Positions 10,598-19,320 of a stretch of DNA of 64,000 bases are shown here, piece after piece. Numbering within the stretch: the first letter of the stretch is position 1; each line of letters starts with the position of its first letter. Source of the stretch: Nocardioides sp. REDSEA-S33_B3. GTDB taxonomy: Bacteria > Actinomycetota > Actinomycetes > Propionibacteriales > Nocardioidaceae. The notes below the pieces were generated by a model. The model saw only the letters and a program-made list of their open reading frames with translations, was not told the DNA's origin and did not search any database. The stretch spans positions 23,155-87,154 of the forward strand of contig LUPK01000047.1 of the NCBI GenBank assembly GCA_001627335.1, written 5' to 3'. The translations under genes were made by a program, and so were the position numbers.

Positions 10598-11283
10598 GCC
10601 ACCCCGCTCCACACGGCACGACCCCGGACGCCGCGTCCGGGGTCGTCCCGTCTCCGGGCCCTGACGAGCCTCGCGTGCGCGGGGTGATCTGGGACCTCGG
10701 GAACGTCATCGTCGACTGGGATCCCTTCCACGCCATCGCCGCGGGCGTCGGCGAGGCCGAGGCGCGACGCTTCCTCGACGCCGACGACGTCGACTTCATG
10801 GCCTACAACCACGGCCCCGACTCCGGTGACTCCTGGGACGACGCGGAGGCGGCACTGGAGCTGAGCCACCCGCACTGGCTGCCGCACGCGCGCGCCTACC
10901 GGCGCCACTTCGAGCACTCACTGCTCGGGCCCGTCCCCGGCACCAGCGAGATCATCCGCGAGCTGCACGCCGCGGGCATCGGGCAGTGGGGCCTGACGAA
11001 CTTGTCCGACGAGCTCTACCACCCCCACGCCCCGCGGCTGTTCCCCGTGCTGGGCCTGCTCGGCACGGTCGTCGTGTCCGGCACCGAGGGCGTGGCCAAG
11101 CCCGAAGCGGCCGCCTACGAGCTGGCCGTGGAGCGGGCCGGCCTGCCGGCGTACGACCTGGTCTTCGTCGACGACCGGGCCTCCAACGTCGAGGCGGCGA
11201 TCGCCTGCGGCCTGCACGGCCTGGTCTTCACCGGGGCCGACCGGCTGCGCACCGACCTGCGCGCCCTGGGCCTGCCCGTCTGA
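10594..11283 (+). CDS. HAD-family hydrolase
   Basis: A small haloacid-dehalogenase-type phosphatase. Motif I is VIWDLGNVIVDWD, motif II is in GLTNLSDE, the conserved Lys is in AKPEAAAYE and motif III is FVDDRASNVEAA. This pattern resembles YihX-type phosphatases acting on sugar or nucleotide phosphates. The ATG at 10594 overlaps the gltA stop (ATGA) and gives 229 residues. A strong hairpin (10618-10646) falls in the first 18 codons, so a GTG at 10675 (202 residues, starting just before motif I) may be the real start. Confidence 0.85.
10618..10646 (+). terminator. Hairpin after gltA, inside the annotated HAD N-terminus
   Basis: 13-bp perfect stem (10618-10630 with 10634-10646), 3-nt loop, 21 nt after the gltA stop. 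It looks like the gltA terminator; if so, the HAD gene starts downstream of it or is expressed by read-through. Confidence 0.55.
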
Positions 11284-11302
11284 GCAACGCGTTCGTCACC
11301 CG

Positions 11303-11695
11303 TCACAGGTGGTCCGGGACCACCAGCGCGTCCGGGTCCTGCCGCGGGGGTACGCCGGCGAGGGCCGCCTGCACCAGCGCGACGCGGGCCCGCAGCAGCA
11401 CGGCCCTGCGCAGCCGCCCACCGCCGTCGGCGGACATCCGCTCGGTGACCGCCGCGGTGACCTGCTCGTCGGTGAACGTGGGGCGGGTGCCGGCGGCCAC
11501 CTCGACGTCGGGCAGCGCGACGAGGACCGGGAGGACCTGGTCGCCGAGGGAGTCCAGCAGCTGGTAGCGCTGGTAGCGGGTCATCTGCGACCACACGACG
11601 TCGACGTCGCGGCGGCGGTTGGCCCGGCGCAACGCGAGGACGGACTTGGCCGCCGCCTCCATGGCCCGGGTCATCTCGTGCTCGGTGAACCGCAT
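11303..11695 (-). CDS. Conserved hypothetical protein, 130 aa
   Basis: Starts at the ATG at 11695 (MRFTEHEMTRAMEAAAK). The open frame upstream to 11872 is proline/arginine-rich and not typical coding. The protein is soluble and helical, with a basic patch ALRRANRRRDVDVVW and YQRYQLLDSLGDQVLPVLVALP. I recognise no domain. It converges on the HAD gene (19 nt apart). Function unknown. Confidence 0.6.
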   Translation of the reverse strand: MRFTEHEMTRAMEAAAKSVLALRRANRRRDVDVVWSQMTRYQRYQLLDSLGDQVLPVLVALPDVEVAAGTRPTFTDEQVTAAVTERMSADGGGRLRRAVLLRARVALVQAALAGVPPRQDPDALVVPDHL

Positions 11696-11819
11696 GGGCG
11701 CCAGGATCGCAGGAGCGGGCAGGGCACGCCAACGTCCCGGCCCGGCCCCGGGAGCGCAGAACGGGCGTGAGCCACGACCGGTGCCTGGTCGCGACCCACG
11801 CCCGTGGGCGGGGCGGAGC

Positions 11820-14684
11820 TCAGCCCTGCAGCTGCACCTTCCCCCGAGCGGTGCGGCCGCGAGTCGGGTCAACCGTCACCTTCGCCACGACGTCCTTGCG
11901 GGCCAGCATGCGCTTGCCCTTCTTGGTGAGCTTCACCGTGCCGGGCGTCTGGTGGTCGGGGTCGAGGACCAGGCGGCCCTTGGCCAACATCGTGCCGCCG
12001 ACCTTGACCACGACCTTGCTCGTCCCCGGGACCGAGGAGAGGACCTGCAGCTCCAGCTTCCCGCCGCTGCGCAGCGCCACCCGCGGCAGCGAGACGTGGG
12101 TGCTGCCCGGCGAGACCAGCATCGACGCGGTGCCCTGGTTGTTGCCCGGGTCGGCGTCCTCGGAGGTCGAGGTCACCCGGGCCACGTTGGTCACCAGGAG
12201 CGGGGCGTCGGTGCCGATGGACTCCACGGTGGTGCGGTCCTTGAAGCAGACCAGCCACATGGTGACCTGCTGGTCGGTGCTCGAGGTGCTCTCGAACCGG
12301 AAGGCCCGGGTCTTCAGGCGCGGGTCGTTGCCGAGCACGTTCACCCCCGGCGGGGCGTTCCAGCCCGACACCATGCCCTTGGCGTCGTCGGGGCAGTGCA
12401 GCTGACGCTCGACGTTGGCACCGGCGGGCACGGTCGCCGTGGCCGTCTCGATCGTGTACTGCAGGTCGTGGGTGTGCCCCTGCGTCGCCGAGGTGGTCAG
12501 GTGCAGGCACCGGACCCTCACGGTCGCCGTGGTGGGGTCGTCCACGAGGAAGGTGAACTCCCACGTCCGGCCGCCGAGGGGCTCGGAGCCCACCAGCCAC
12601 GCCTCGCCGCCGCTGAGCGCGTAGGTGGGGGCGATCGGGAAGGTGCCCTCGGTGGCGCAGGTGACGGTCATCGAGGTGGTGCCCGCGGGCAGCGCCTGGG
12701 TGTCGGTCACCAGGTCGGGGTCGGCGATCAGGTCGTGGGTGTGGCTGTTGCCCGTGCCCGCCTGGCTGTCGGCGACACCGGTCTCGGCCGGCAGGCAGGC
12801 GACGAACGCCTTTGCCTGGGCGCGGCCGGTCGCGTCGTTGCGGACGATCGCCTTCCAGGTGCTGATCGTCGGCGAGCCGGCGTAGAGCACGTGCACGTCG
12901 GAGGTGTCACCGGTGTCCTGGTCGACGTGGTCGATGCGCACCGACCCGTCGGTCACGATGCCGCCGTCGACGCAGTCCACGGTGACGGTGCGCGTCTGGC
13001 CGGGCTCGAGGTCGATCTGCTGCTCGGACTTGTACGGCGTGAGCCAGTGGTGCGACTGCGGGTCCACGGGGCGCCCGGCGCCGGCCGTCGGGTTGACGGT
13101 GGCCACGATCTCCAGGGAGACCGACTCGCCCGGCGCCAGGTCGCCCACGGCGCACGTCAGCACGCTGCCGGCGATCGAGCAGCCGGGGCTGCTGCTGACG
13201 TAGGTGACGCCCGAGGGCAGGTCGTCGCGGACCACTACGCCGGTGGCCGGAGCCGTGCCCTGGTTGGTGACGGTCAGCGTGTAGGTGACCTGGTCACCGC
13301 CCTCGGGAGCGGCGTCGGACACCGCCTTGGCGATCGTCACGTCCGAGCGCTCCGGGGTGCCGCCCGGTCCACCCGGGGTCGTCGTCGCTGTGGGCGAGGG
13401 CGAGGAGGTCACCGTCTCGGTGACGGTGGCCGTCGCCGTGGCGGTGGCCGTCGCGGTCTCGGTCGCGGTGGCCGTGGCCGTCTCGGTCACCGTCTCCGTG
13501 GCCGTCGCGGTCGCGGTGGCAGTCGCCGTCTCGGTCACCGTCTCCGTGGCCGTCGCGGTGGCCGTGGCCGTCTCGGTCACGGTGACCGTGGCGGTCGGTC
13601 CGCCGGTCGGCGTGGCCGACCCGGTCGGGGTCGGCGTCGGCGTACCGGTGCCGCTGCCGCTGGGGACGCAGGTGGTGTTCGGGAAGAGGCGCTGGTGCGT
13701 CTCGTAGTTGGAGGTCAGCTTGCGGGCGATGATCTGGCCGATGGTGTGGCCGGCGGACGCGACGTCGACGAAAGCGCGCGGGGCCAGGATGGTGCCGCCC
13801 CAGGCCGAGCCGACCTGGACGGTGAAGGTGTCCGAGCCGGTGTAGTTCCAGAGGATGCCCGGCCAGTTCTCCATCGTGGTGTCGCTGACCTGCTGCCAGC
13901 TGCCGCCCTGCTTGATCCACATCTGGCCGGTGACGGTCGGCGCGGCCCCGGTCACGTTGACCAGGATCTGCGAGCCGGCGGGGACGTCGTAGCCGATGCC
14001 CGCCTGCGAGGCCAGCTGTGCGGCACTGATCGTGAAGACGTTGTAGTCGGTGTTGGTGCCGCTGAGCACCAGCACCTGGTTGCCGCCGGCGGTGCCGACC
14101 GAGACCGTGCCGGTCGCACTGCTGGTCGCGAGGTCGTCGGAGAGACCCTCGAGGTAGGCGAAGCTCGCGGCGAAGTCGATCGGGTTGCTGGCGAGGTAGC
14201 TGCCGCCGCCGTTGAAGTTCACGCCCGAGGAGGGCACGACGTACGCCGAGCCCTTCTGCAGGTTGAACCACTGACCGTGGCTGCCGGCGATCACCAGGGT
14301 CGGCGCGCTGGCGGCGGACGTGAGTCGGGTGCCGACGGTCATGGCGGTCGGCAGGTCCCCGCCGTAGGCGATCGCGCCCTCGGACTCCGAGCCGCGGTGG
14401 CCGTCGGTCAGCACGAACTCGGTGAAGCCGGTCGCCGGACCCAGCGGCTGCGTCACCTCCGTGCAGCTCGTGCCGGTCGCCGAGCTGCCCTCGAGCAGCA
14501 GGCCGGGCACGAGCACCCCGGTGAAGGCGAGGACGGCGCCGGTGCCGGCGACGGTCAGCGCCCGGCCGGTGCCGGGCCGGTCGGTCCGCTCGGCCAAGTC
14601 AGCGGCACGGCTGCCGCGACGGGCGAACGGTCGCCCGGTGGTGACGGCGCGTGCGGACGCGCGCCGAGAAGTGCCCCCCAGCAT
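11820..14684 (-). CDS. Secreted choice-of-anchor A family protein with Thr/Ala/Glu repeat, split DUF11 and three His/Cys-marked repeats
   Basis: 954 residues, ATG 14684 behind a GGGGGG Shine-Dalgarno. A hydrophobic signal/anchor lies at about residues 41-66 after a long basic N-terminus. A choice-of-anchor A domain covers about 75-345 (GHRGSESEGAIAYGGD; GTILAPRAFVDV; GQIIARKL). A TA/TE/TV low-complexity stretch at about 363-426 is a likely flexible, perhaps O-mannosylated stalk. DUF11 follows at about 446-535. From 536 to 828 lie three similar units starting at H-x-H-like motifs near 542, 645 and 735, each with one early and one late Cys. After them the text TNVARVTSTSEDADPGNN looks like the missing end of DUF11. 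The basic C-terminal 60 residues hold no LPXTG motif. It is probably exported and surface-associated, possibly adhesive; no partner genes are seen nearby. Confidence 0.8.
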   Translation of the reverse strand: MLGGTSRRASARAVTTGRPFARRGSRAADLAERTDRPGTGRALTVAGTGAVLAFTGVLVPGLLLEGSSATGTSCTEVTQPLGPATGFTEFVLTDGHRGSESEGAIAYGGDLPTAMTVGTRLTSAASAPTLVIAGSHGQWFNLQKGSAYVVPSSGVNFNGGGSYLASNPIDFAASFAYLEGLSDDLATSSATGTVSVGTAGGNQVLVLSGTNTDYNVFTISAAQLASQAGIGYDVPAGSQILVNVTGAAPTVTGQMWIKQGGSWQQVSDTTMENWPGILWNYTGSDTFTVQVGSAWGGTILAPRAFVDVASAGHTIGQIIARKLTSNYETHQRLFPNTTCVPSGSGTGTPTPTPTGSATPTGGPTATVTVTETATATATATETVTETATATATATATETVTETATATATETATATATATATVTETVTSSPSPTATTTPGGPGGTPERSDVTIAKAVSDAAPEGGDQVTYTLTVTNQGTAPATGVVVRDDLPSGVTYVSSSPGCSIAGSVLTCAVGDLAPGESVSLEIVATVNPTAGAGRPVDPQSHHWLTPYKSEQQIDLEPGQTRTVTVDCVDGGIVTDGSVRIDHVDQDTGDTSDVHVLYAGSPTISTWKAIVRNDATGRAQAKAFVACLPAETGVADSQAGTGNSHTHDLIADPDLVTDTQALPAGTTSMTVTCATEGTFPIAPTYALSGGEAWLVGSEPLGGRTWEFTFLVDDPTTATVRVRCLHLTTSATQGHTHDLQYTIETATATVPAGANVERQLHCPDDAKGMVSGWNAPPGVNVLGNDPRLKTRAFRFESTSSTDQQVTMWLVCFKDRTTVESIGTDAPLLVTNVARVTSTSEDADPGNNQGTASMLVSPGSTHVSLPRVALRSGGKLELQVLSSVPGTSKVVVKVGGTMLAKGRLVLDPDHQTPGTVKLTKKGKRMLARKDVVAKVTVDPTRGRTARGKVQLQG
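13408..13596 (-). repeat. Low-complexity coding repeat (TA/TE/TV codons)
   Basis: About 189 bp of alternating Thr with Ala/Val/Glu codons on the minus strand, in imperfect blocks of TATATATETVTE type. As near-identical 6- and 12-bp units it is prone to slippage in multiples of 6 bp, changing stalk length without breaking the frame. Confidence 0.8.
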
Positions 14685-14791
14685 GTGACCCCCCTGGTCA
14701 GTGGATGTGAGGCCACCGTGCCACCGGATCCGGCGATGTTGCCGTGCCGTGGAGGTCCTGTTGAGGAAGGGTGTTTGACGGGGACGAGGAC

Positions 14792-14818
14792 GGGGCCCGG
14801 TGGTCTGGACCGGACCCC
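14792..14818 (-). terminator. Terminator after the acyl-CoA ligase gene
   Basis: 10-bp stem with one G-U pair (14792-14801 with 14809-14818), 7-nt loop, 33 nt downstream of the stop at 14851. Confidence 0.6.
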
Positions 14819-14850
14819 ATCGAGCGGTCGTCGCCCCCTCAGTCCACCTG

Positions 14851-16470
14851 TCAGTTCACCTGGCGCGACCGGCCGTCCCAGTAGGGCTGGCGCAGGTCCC
14901 GCTTGAGGATCTTGCCGGTCGGGTTCCGTGGCAGCAGGTCGAGGACGTCGATGCTGCGGGGGCACTTGTAGTGCGCGAGGTGCTCGCGGCAGAAGGCGAT
15001 CAGCTCCTCCTCGGTCGCGCTGGCGCCCTCGTGGAAGGAGACGACGGCCTTCACCGACTCGCCCCACCGCTCGTCGGGCACGCCGATGATCGCGACCTCC
15101 ATGACCGCCGGGTGCTCGGCGAGGACCCGCTCGACCTCGGGGCTGTAGATGTTCTCCCCGCCGCTGATGATCATGTCCTTGAGGCGGTCCTCGACGAAGA
15201 GGTACCCCTCGGCGTCGAGCCGACCGAGGTCCCCGGAGCGGAACCAGCCGTCCTCGGTGACGACCTCCGCGGTCGCCTCCGGCTTGTGGAGGTAGCCCTG
15301 GAACCGCTGCGGGGTGCGCAACCAGATCTCACCCGGCTCGCCGGTCGCGACGTCCTCGAGCGTGCCGGGGTCGACGATGCGCACCTCGACGCCGGGGATC
15401 GCCCGGCCGGCCGAGACCAGCCGCTCGGGGTGCCCGTCGGGGATCGCCGAGCGGTGCTCGTCGGGCATCAGGTGGGTGACGACGCCGGCGACCTCGGTGA
15501 GGCCGTAGACCTGGATGAAGTCGGTGCCGGGCCAGGCCTCCATGGCCGCCCGCAGCAGCGGCGGCGGCATCGGCGCCGCGCCGTAGGTGTAGGTCTTCAG
15601 CGCCCCGAAGAGCTTCACCGCGTCCGGGCCCGACTGCAGCACCTGCGCCAGGACGGCCGGCACGAGGAAGGTGCGGTTGGCCCCGGCCAGGATCGCGCCG
15701 GCCAGCGACGCCCCGTCGGGCTCGCGGGTCATCACGCTCGGGATGCCGTCGTGGAGACCGAACAGGACGTAGGAGGAGCCGCCGACGTGGAAGAGCGGCA
15801 TCGCCACCATCGACTTGTCGCCGGGGGCGAATCCCCAGCCGTCGTGGGCGTTGAGGGTGTGGGCGACCATGTTGGCGTGGCTGAGCATCACGCCCTTGGG
15901 GCGGCCGGTGGTGCCGGAGGAGTACATCACCAGGCAGGTGTCATCGGGTGAGACGTCGTCGGGGCGGGTCATCGGTTCCGCGCCGGCCAGCAGCTGCTCG
16001 TAGGCGTCGCCCTCGCCGCCCTCGGGGGTCACCTCGATGACGTGCTCGACGGTGGTGAGCCGGTCGCGGATCGCCTCGATGGTGGGCATCAGCTCGGTGC
16101 CGACCAGCAGCACCTTCGCGCCGGCGTCGTTGACCGCGTAGTCGATCTCGTCGACGGCGAGCCGGAAGTTGATGATGGCGTTGGCCGCACCGAGCGACCC
16201 CGCGGCCAGGCTGAGCTCCACGCAGGCCGGGTGGTTCTTGTCCAGGAACGAGACCGTGTCGCCCCGCCCGACCCCGAGCCCGTGCAGGGCACCGGCCAAG
16301 CGGCGTACGCGGTCGTCGGTCTGGGCGTAGGTCCAGGTGCGGCCGAGGTAGGTGAAGCACTCCGCGTCGGGCGTGGTCGCGGCCCAGTGCGCGAGCCGGT
16401 CGTCGACGAAGCGGGGCGCGGGGGCGTCGGAGGTGTCGATGAGGTCGGTGGGTGCGTCCGTCACGGTCAT
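14851..16470 (-). CDS. Acyl-CoA synthetase / AMP-dependent ligase (FadD-like)
   Basis: Activates a carboxylic acid via an acyl-adenylate to its CoA thioester. 539 residues. AMP-binding motif A3 is YSSGTTGRPKGVMLSH near residue 190, A5 is QVYGLTEVAG, A7 GWFRSGDLG, A8 region DRLKDMIISGGENIYSPEVE, and the catalytic Lys is in A10 PTGKILKRDLR. The GTTGRPKGV and GGENIYSPE style fits medium/long-chain or aromatic acid FadD-like enzymes of actinomycetes; the exact acid is not predictable. It has its own promoter and terminator and is divergent from the HtrA gene. Confidence 0.92.
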   Translation of the reverse strand: MTVTDAPTDLIDTSDAPAPRFVDDRLAHWAATTPDAECFTYLGRTWTYAQTDDRVRRLAGALHGLGVGRGDTVSFLDKNHPACVELSLAAGSLGAANAIINFRLAVDEIDYAVNDAGAKVLLVGTELMPTIEAIRDRLTTVEHVIEVTPEGGEGDAYEQLLAGAEPMTRPDDVSPDDTCLVMYSSGTTGRPKGVMLSHANMVAHTLNAHDGWGFAPGDKSMVAMPLFHVGGSSYVLFGLHDGIPSVMTREPDGASLAGAILAGANRTFLVPAVLAQVLQSGPDAVKLFGALKTYTYGAAPMPPPLLRAAMEAWPGTDFIQVYGLTEVAGVVTHLMPDEHRSAIPDGHPERLVSAGRAIPGVEVRIVDPGTLEDVATGEPGEIWLRTPQRFQGYLHKPEATAEVVTEDGWFRSGDLGRLDAEGYLFVEDRLKDMIISGGENIYSPEVERVLAEHPAVMEVAIIGVPDERWGESVKAVVSFHEGASATEEELIAFCREHLAHYKCPRSIDVLDLLPRNPTGKILKRDLRQPYWDGRSRQVN

Positions 16471-16476
16471 GCCGCG

Positions 16477-16505
16477 AGTGTGGTCCAGGTCACAGACTGA
16501 CTCAA
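16477..16505 (-). promoter_or_regulatory. Leaderless promoter for the acyl-CoA ligase
   Basis: Minus strand -35 TTGAGT (16505-16500), 17-nt spacer, -10-like CACACT (16482-16477), 6 nt before the ATG at 16470. Confidence 0.5.
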
Positions 16506-16580
16506 GGGCTGCCGATGGTTCTTCCCCACCACCCAGCGCTCTCTAAGCCGCTTCACAGGCTGGCTGCGCACAGTGGGGTC

Positions 16581-17900
16581 ATGACCGAGACGCCCGACCC
16601 GCGACCGAGCGGGGCCACCCCCGAGCACCAGCACGAGCCGACCCGAGACCTGGGTCCGATCTGGGAGACCGAGCCGCAGGGGCAGCCGGCGTACGCCGCT
16701 CCCCCGCCGCCGCGCCGTCGCCGCGGAGCCGGGCTCGCAGCCGCCGTGCTGGCCACCTCGGTTCTCGCGGGCGGCGCCGCTGGCGTCGGCGGGGCCGTCG
16801 CGTGGCAGGAGTGGGGCCCGGAGTCGACGTCGGCGACCACCACGTCGAGCGGCACCGCGAGCGCCTCGCCCGTGCTCGACGCCGCACCGGCCCCCGCCGC
16901 GACCGACGGCTCGGTCCAGGCCGCGGCCGAGGCGGTGCTCCCCTCGGTGGTGAAGATCAACGTCTCCGGCAGCGGCGGCAGCGGCTCGGGCTCCGGTGTC
17001 GTGCTCACCGAGGACGGTCAGATCCTCACCAACCACCACGTGGTCGAGGTGGCCGAGGAGGGCGGCACGATCACCGTCGACTTCGCCGACGGCAGTCACG
17101 CCCGTGCCGAGATCCTCGGTTTGGACCCGCTCACCGACACCGCGCTGATCCAGGCCCAGGACGTCTCCGGCCTGACCCCGGCCAGCATCGGCAGCTCCAG
17201 CGCCCTGGCCGTCGGCCAGGACGTCGTGGCCATCGGCAGCCCGTTCGGCCTCGACGCCACGGTCACCAGCGGCATCGTCTCGGCGCTGGACCGTCCCGTC
17301 GACGTGGGCACCGACAGCGAGGGCAACGCCACGGTCTACCCCGCCGTCCAGACCGACGCCGCGATCAATCCCGGCAACTCCGGTGGACCGCTCGTCGACC
17401 TCGCCGGTCGGGTCGTGGGCATCAACTCCTCGATCCGCACCACCGGATCGAGCAGCCCGTTCGGGCAGACCAGCGAGGGCGGGTCGATCGGCCTGGGCTT
17501 CGCGATCCCCATCGACGAGATCATGCCGATCGTGGAGCAGATGGCCGCCGGCGAGGCGCCCACCCACGCCCGGCTCGGCATCTCGGTGAGCGACGTCGGG
17601 GTCGACGTCGGCTCGGGCGGCTCGGGGTCGGGACCGGGCTCGTCGTCCACCGAGGGTGCGCTGGTCGTCGACGGCGCCCAGGTGCGCACCGTCGGGGCCG
17701 GCTCCACCGCCGGCGAGGCGGGCCTGCAGGAGGGCGACATCATCACCGGCATCGACGACCGCGCGATCACCAGCGCCGACTCGCTGGTCGCGACGATCCG
17801 CTCCTACCGCCCCGGCGACGAGGTCACCGTGACCTTCGAGCGCGACGGCGAGGAGCAGACCACCACGCTCGTGCTCGACTCCGACGCCGACCAGTCATGA
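16581..17900 (+). CDS. HtrA/DegP-like trypsin-fold serine protease with PDZ domain
   Basis: Membrane-anchored extracytoplasmic quality-control protease. 439 residues from the ATG at 16581. Residues 1-48 are a Pro/Glu-rich cytoplasmic tail with basic PPRRRRG at the membrane edge, and residues 49-75 form one transmembrane segment. The protease domain has the triad His153 (in NHHVVEV), Asp186 (in DPLTDTALI) and Ser267 (in NPGNSGGPL). One PDZ domain at about 345-435 carries a Gly/Ser-rich insertion near residue 355. Single-PDZ anchored forms match mycobacterial PepD/HtrA relatives. Followed by a strong hairpin at 17997. Confidence 0.93.
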   Translation: MTETPDPRPSGATPEHQHEPTRDLGPIWETEPQGQPAYAAPPPPRRRRGAGLAAAVLATSVLAGGAAGVGGAVAWQEWGPESTSATTTSSGTASASPVLDAAPAPAATDGSVQAAAEAVLPSVVKINVSGSGGSGSGSGVVLTEDGQILTNHHVVEVAEEGGTITVDFADGSHARAEILGLDPLTDTALIQAQDVSGLTPASIGSSSALAVGQDVVAIGSPFGLDATVTSGIVSALDRPVDVGTDSEGNATVYPAVQTDAAINPGNSGGPLVDLAGRVVGINSSIRTTGSSSPFGQTSEGGSIGLGFAIPIDEIMPIVEQMAAGEAPTHARLGISVSDVGVDVGSGGSGSGPGSSSTEGALVVDGAQVRTVGAGSTAGEAGLQEGDIITGIDDRAITSADSLVATIRSYRPGDEVTVTFERDGEEQTTTLVLDSDADQS

Positions 17901-18214
17901 CCTCACTCTGATCCCCGGATCCCCGACCTCCCGGTGGCGTCGCTGCGCCGGGACCCGGTCGGTGGGCGCGGCCCCTCCCTCCGTACCCGCCGATCACCAC
18001 GACCCCCGTCCCACCGGTCCGTCTCCCGGGTGGGGCGGGGGTCGTGGCGCTGCTGGTGGGGAGGGTGTGGTCGGTGGGGCTGGTGGGGTCGGCCGGCGGG
18101 CGGGATACGACGCATCCGATCTCACCCTCAGCGCGCGCGCAGCATTCGTTGTGATGCGGACTATCTCCCCCGCGTGACTCCTGAGCCTCCTGTGACGGAT
18201 GGGACCACCCCGGG
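17901..18214. other. 314-bp intergenic region, no gene
   Basis: Lies between the convergent HtrA and acetyltransferase genes. It holds the long hairpin at 17997-18047. The rest shows no convincing coding signal; short open frames here are GC-driven. Confidence 0.6.
17997..18047. terminator. Bidirectional terminator between HtrA and acetyltransferase genes
   Basis: 19-bp stem (17997-18015 with 18029-18047) with one G-U wobble and a 13-nt loop, in the region between two convergent genes. Confidence 0.7.
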
Positions 18215-19267
18215 TCAGAGCCGCCTCTGCAGCATCCCGCACCACTCGACCGGCTCGAAGCCCAGCGCCTCGTTGACCGCGACCATGTGGGTGTTGGAGT
18301 CGGCGTTCCAGGTGAGCACGTGGTCGACCGGGCCGGCGGGGTCCAGCCGGCCCGTCTCCTGCACCGCGCGCTGGGTCGCGACCTTCAGGGCCAGCCCGAG
18401 CCGGTGGCCGCGGTGGTCGCCGTGCACGAGCGTCCCCCACTGGTAGGCCCGCCCCGGCTCGTGGACCGTCGTCACCAGCTCGGTGTAGCCCACGGCGGTG
18501 CCGTCCGGCGCGATCGCGACGCAGCGGTACGCCGTCCGCCCCTGCGCCACGAGCAGCCGCTCGTTCTCGCGCACCGCCTCGACGTCCGCGGCCTCGGGCT
18601 CGACGTGCAGGTCGCCGGTCGGGGCCTCGCTGGTCAGGCTGGAGGTGAGCACGGCCCAGCTCTCCAGCAGGTCGTCGGGCACGGGCCCGGTCCACGACCG
18701 CAGCACGTAGCCCTCGTGCCAGGGAGCGGCCGACGCCGCCAGCTCGTCGAGCCGCTCGGTCGGCACGGGGCAGCGCAGCACCCTCTTCACCTCGACGTTG
18801 CCGACCGAGAAGCCGTGCCGCTGCGCGAACTCCACCCCCGCCTGCCCCACGCCGTCGCGCGGCGCCGTCACCGGCCACATCGCCTCCGCCGTCAGCACCG
18901 ACCGCCCAGCCGCGGTCGCCTCGGCCTCCAGGTGCCGCAGCATCGCCGAGCCGTACCCCCGGCGCCGCCCCTCCGGCGGCACCGCGACGCCCATGTCCGC
19001 GGTCGCCAGGTTGTCCAGCTGCGGCAGCATCGTCATCCCCCACACGACCGGCCGGCCCTCGACGGTGCCGACGTACGCCGCGGAGGACACCTGGCGCCTC
19101 CCCGAGCGCAGCTCCGCGGTCAGCTCCGGCAGCGTCCAGACCGTCGCCAGATCGCCGTGGTCATGGCGCTCGGAGCGCTCGACCAGGTCGTGCCAGGCGG
19201 CGAGCGCCGCATCGTCGTGGACGTCGACGCGGGAGATCCGGACGGCCGGAGAGGGATCGGGGCTCAC
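18215..19267 (-). CDS. Double-domain GNAT N-acetyltransferase
   Basis: 350 residues in two tandem GNAT-like halves. The first acetyl-CoA loop reads PPEGRRRGYGSAMLRHLE (about residues 97-115); the second is weaker, VHGDHRGHRLGLALK, followed by NADSNTHMVAVNEALGFEP, the alpha4/beta region of actinobacterial GNATs. Two-domain GNATs include mycothiol synthase, but the substrate here is unknown. I prefer the GTG at 19267, which has AGGA 10 nt upstream; another GTG at 19306 would add 13 residues. It follows the exonuclease gene closely on the same strand. Confidence 0.8.
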   Translation of the reverse strand: MSPDPSPAVRISRVDVHDDAALAAWHDLVERSERHDHGDLATVWTLPELTAELRSGRRQVSSAAYVGTVEGRPVVWGMTMLPQLDNLATADMGVAVPPEGRRRGYGSAMLRHLEAEATAAGRSVLTAEAMWPVTAPRDGVGQAGVEFAQRHGFSVGNVEVKRVLRCPVPTERLDELAASAAPWHEGYVLRSWTGPVPDDLLESWAVLTSSLTSEAPTGDLHVEPEAADVEAVRENERLLVAQGRTAYRCVAIAPDGTAVGYTELVTTVHEPGRAYQWGTLVHGDHRGHRLGLALKVATQRAVQETGRLDPAGPVDHVLTWNADSNTHMVAVNEALGFEPVEWCGMLQRRL

Positions 19268-19320
19268 GGGACCGACATCCTGCCGTGGCGCCGCGACCCG
19301 GGCCACCGAGTTACGCGACC

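Noticed and set aside
11619..14906. 1095-codon plus-strand open frame
   Set aside because: Antisense to the choice-of-anchor A gene; low-complexity Arg/Gly text typical of GC-rich antisense frames.
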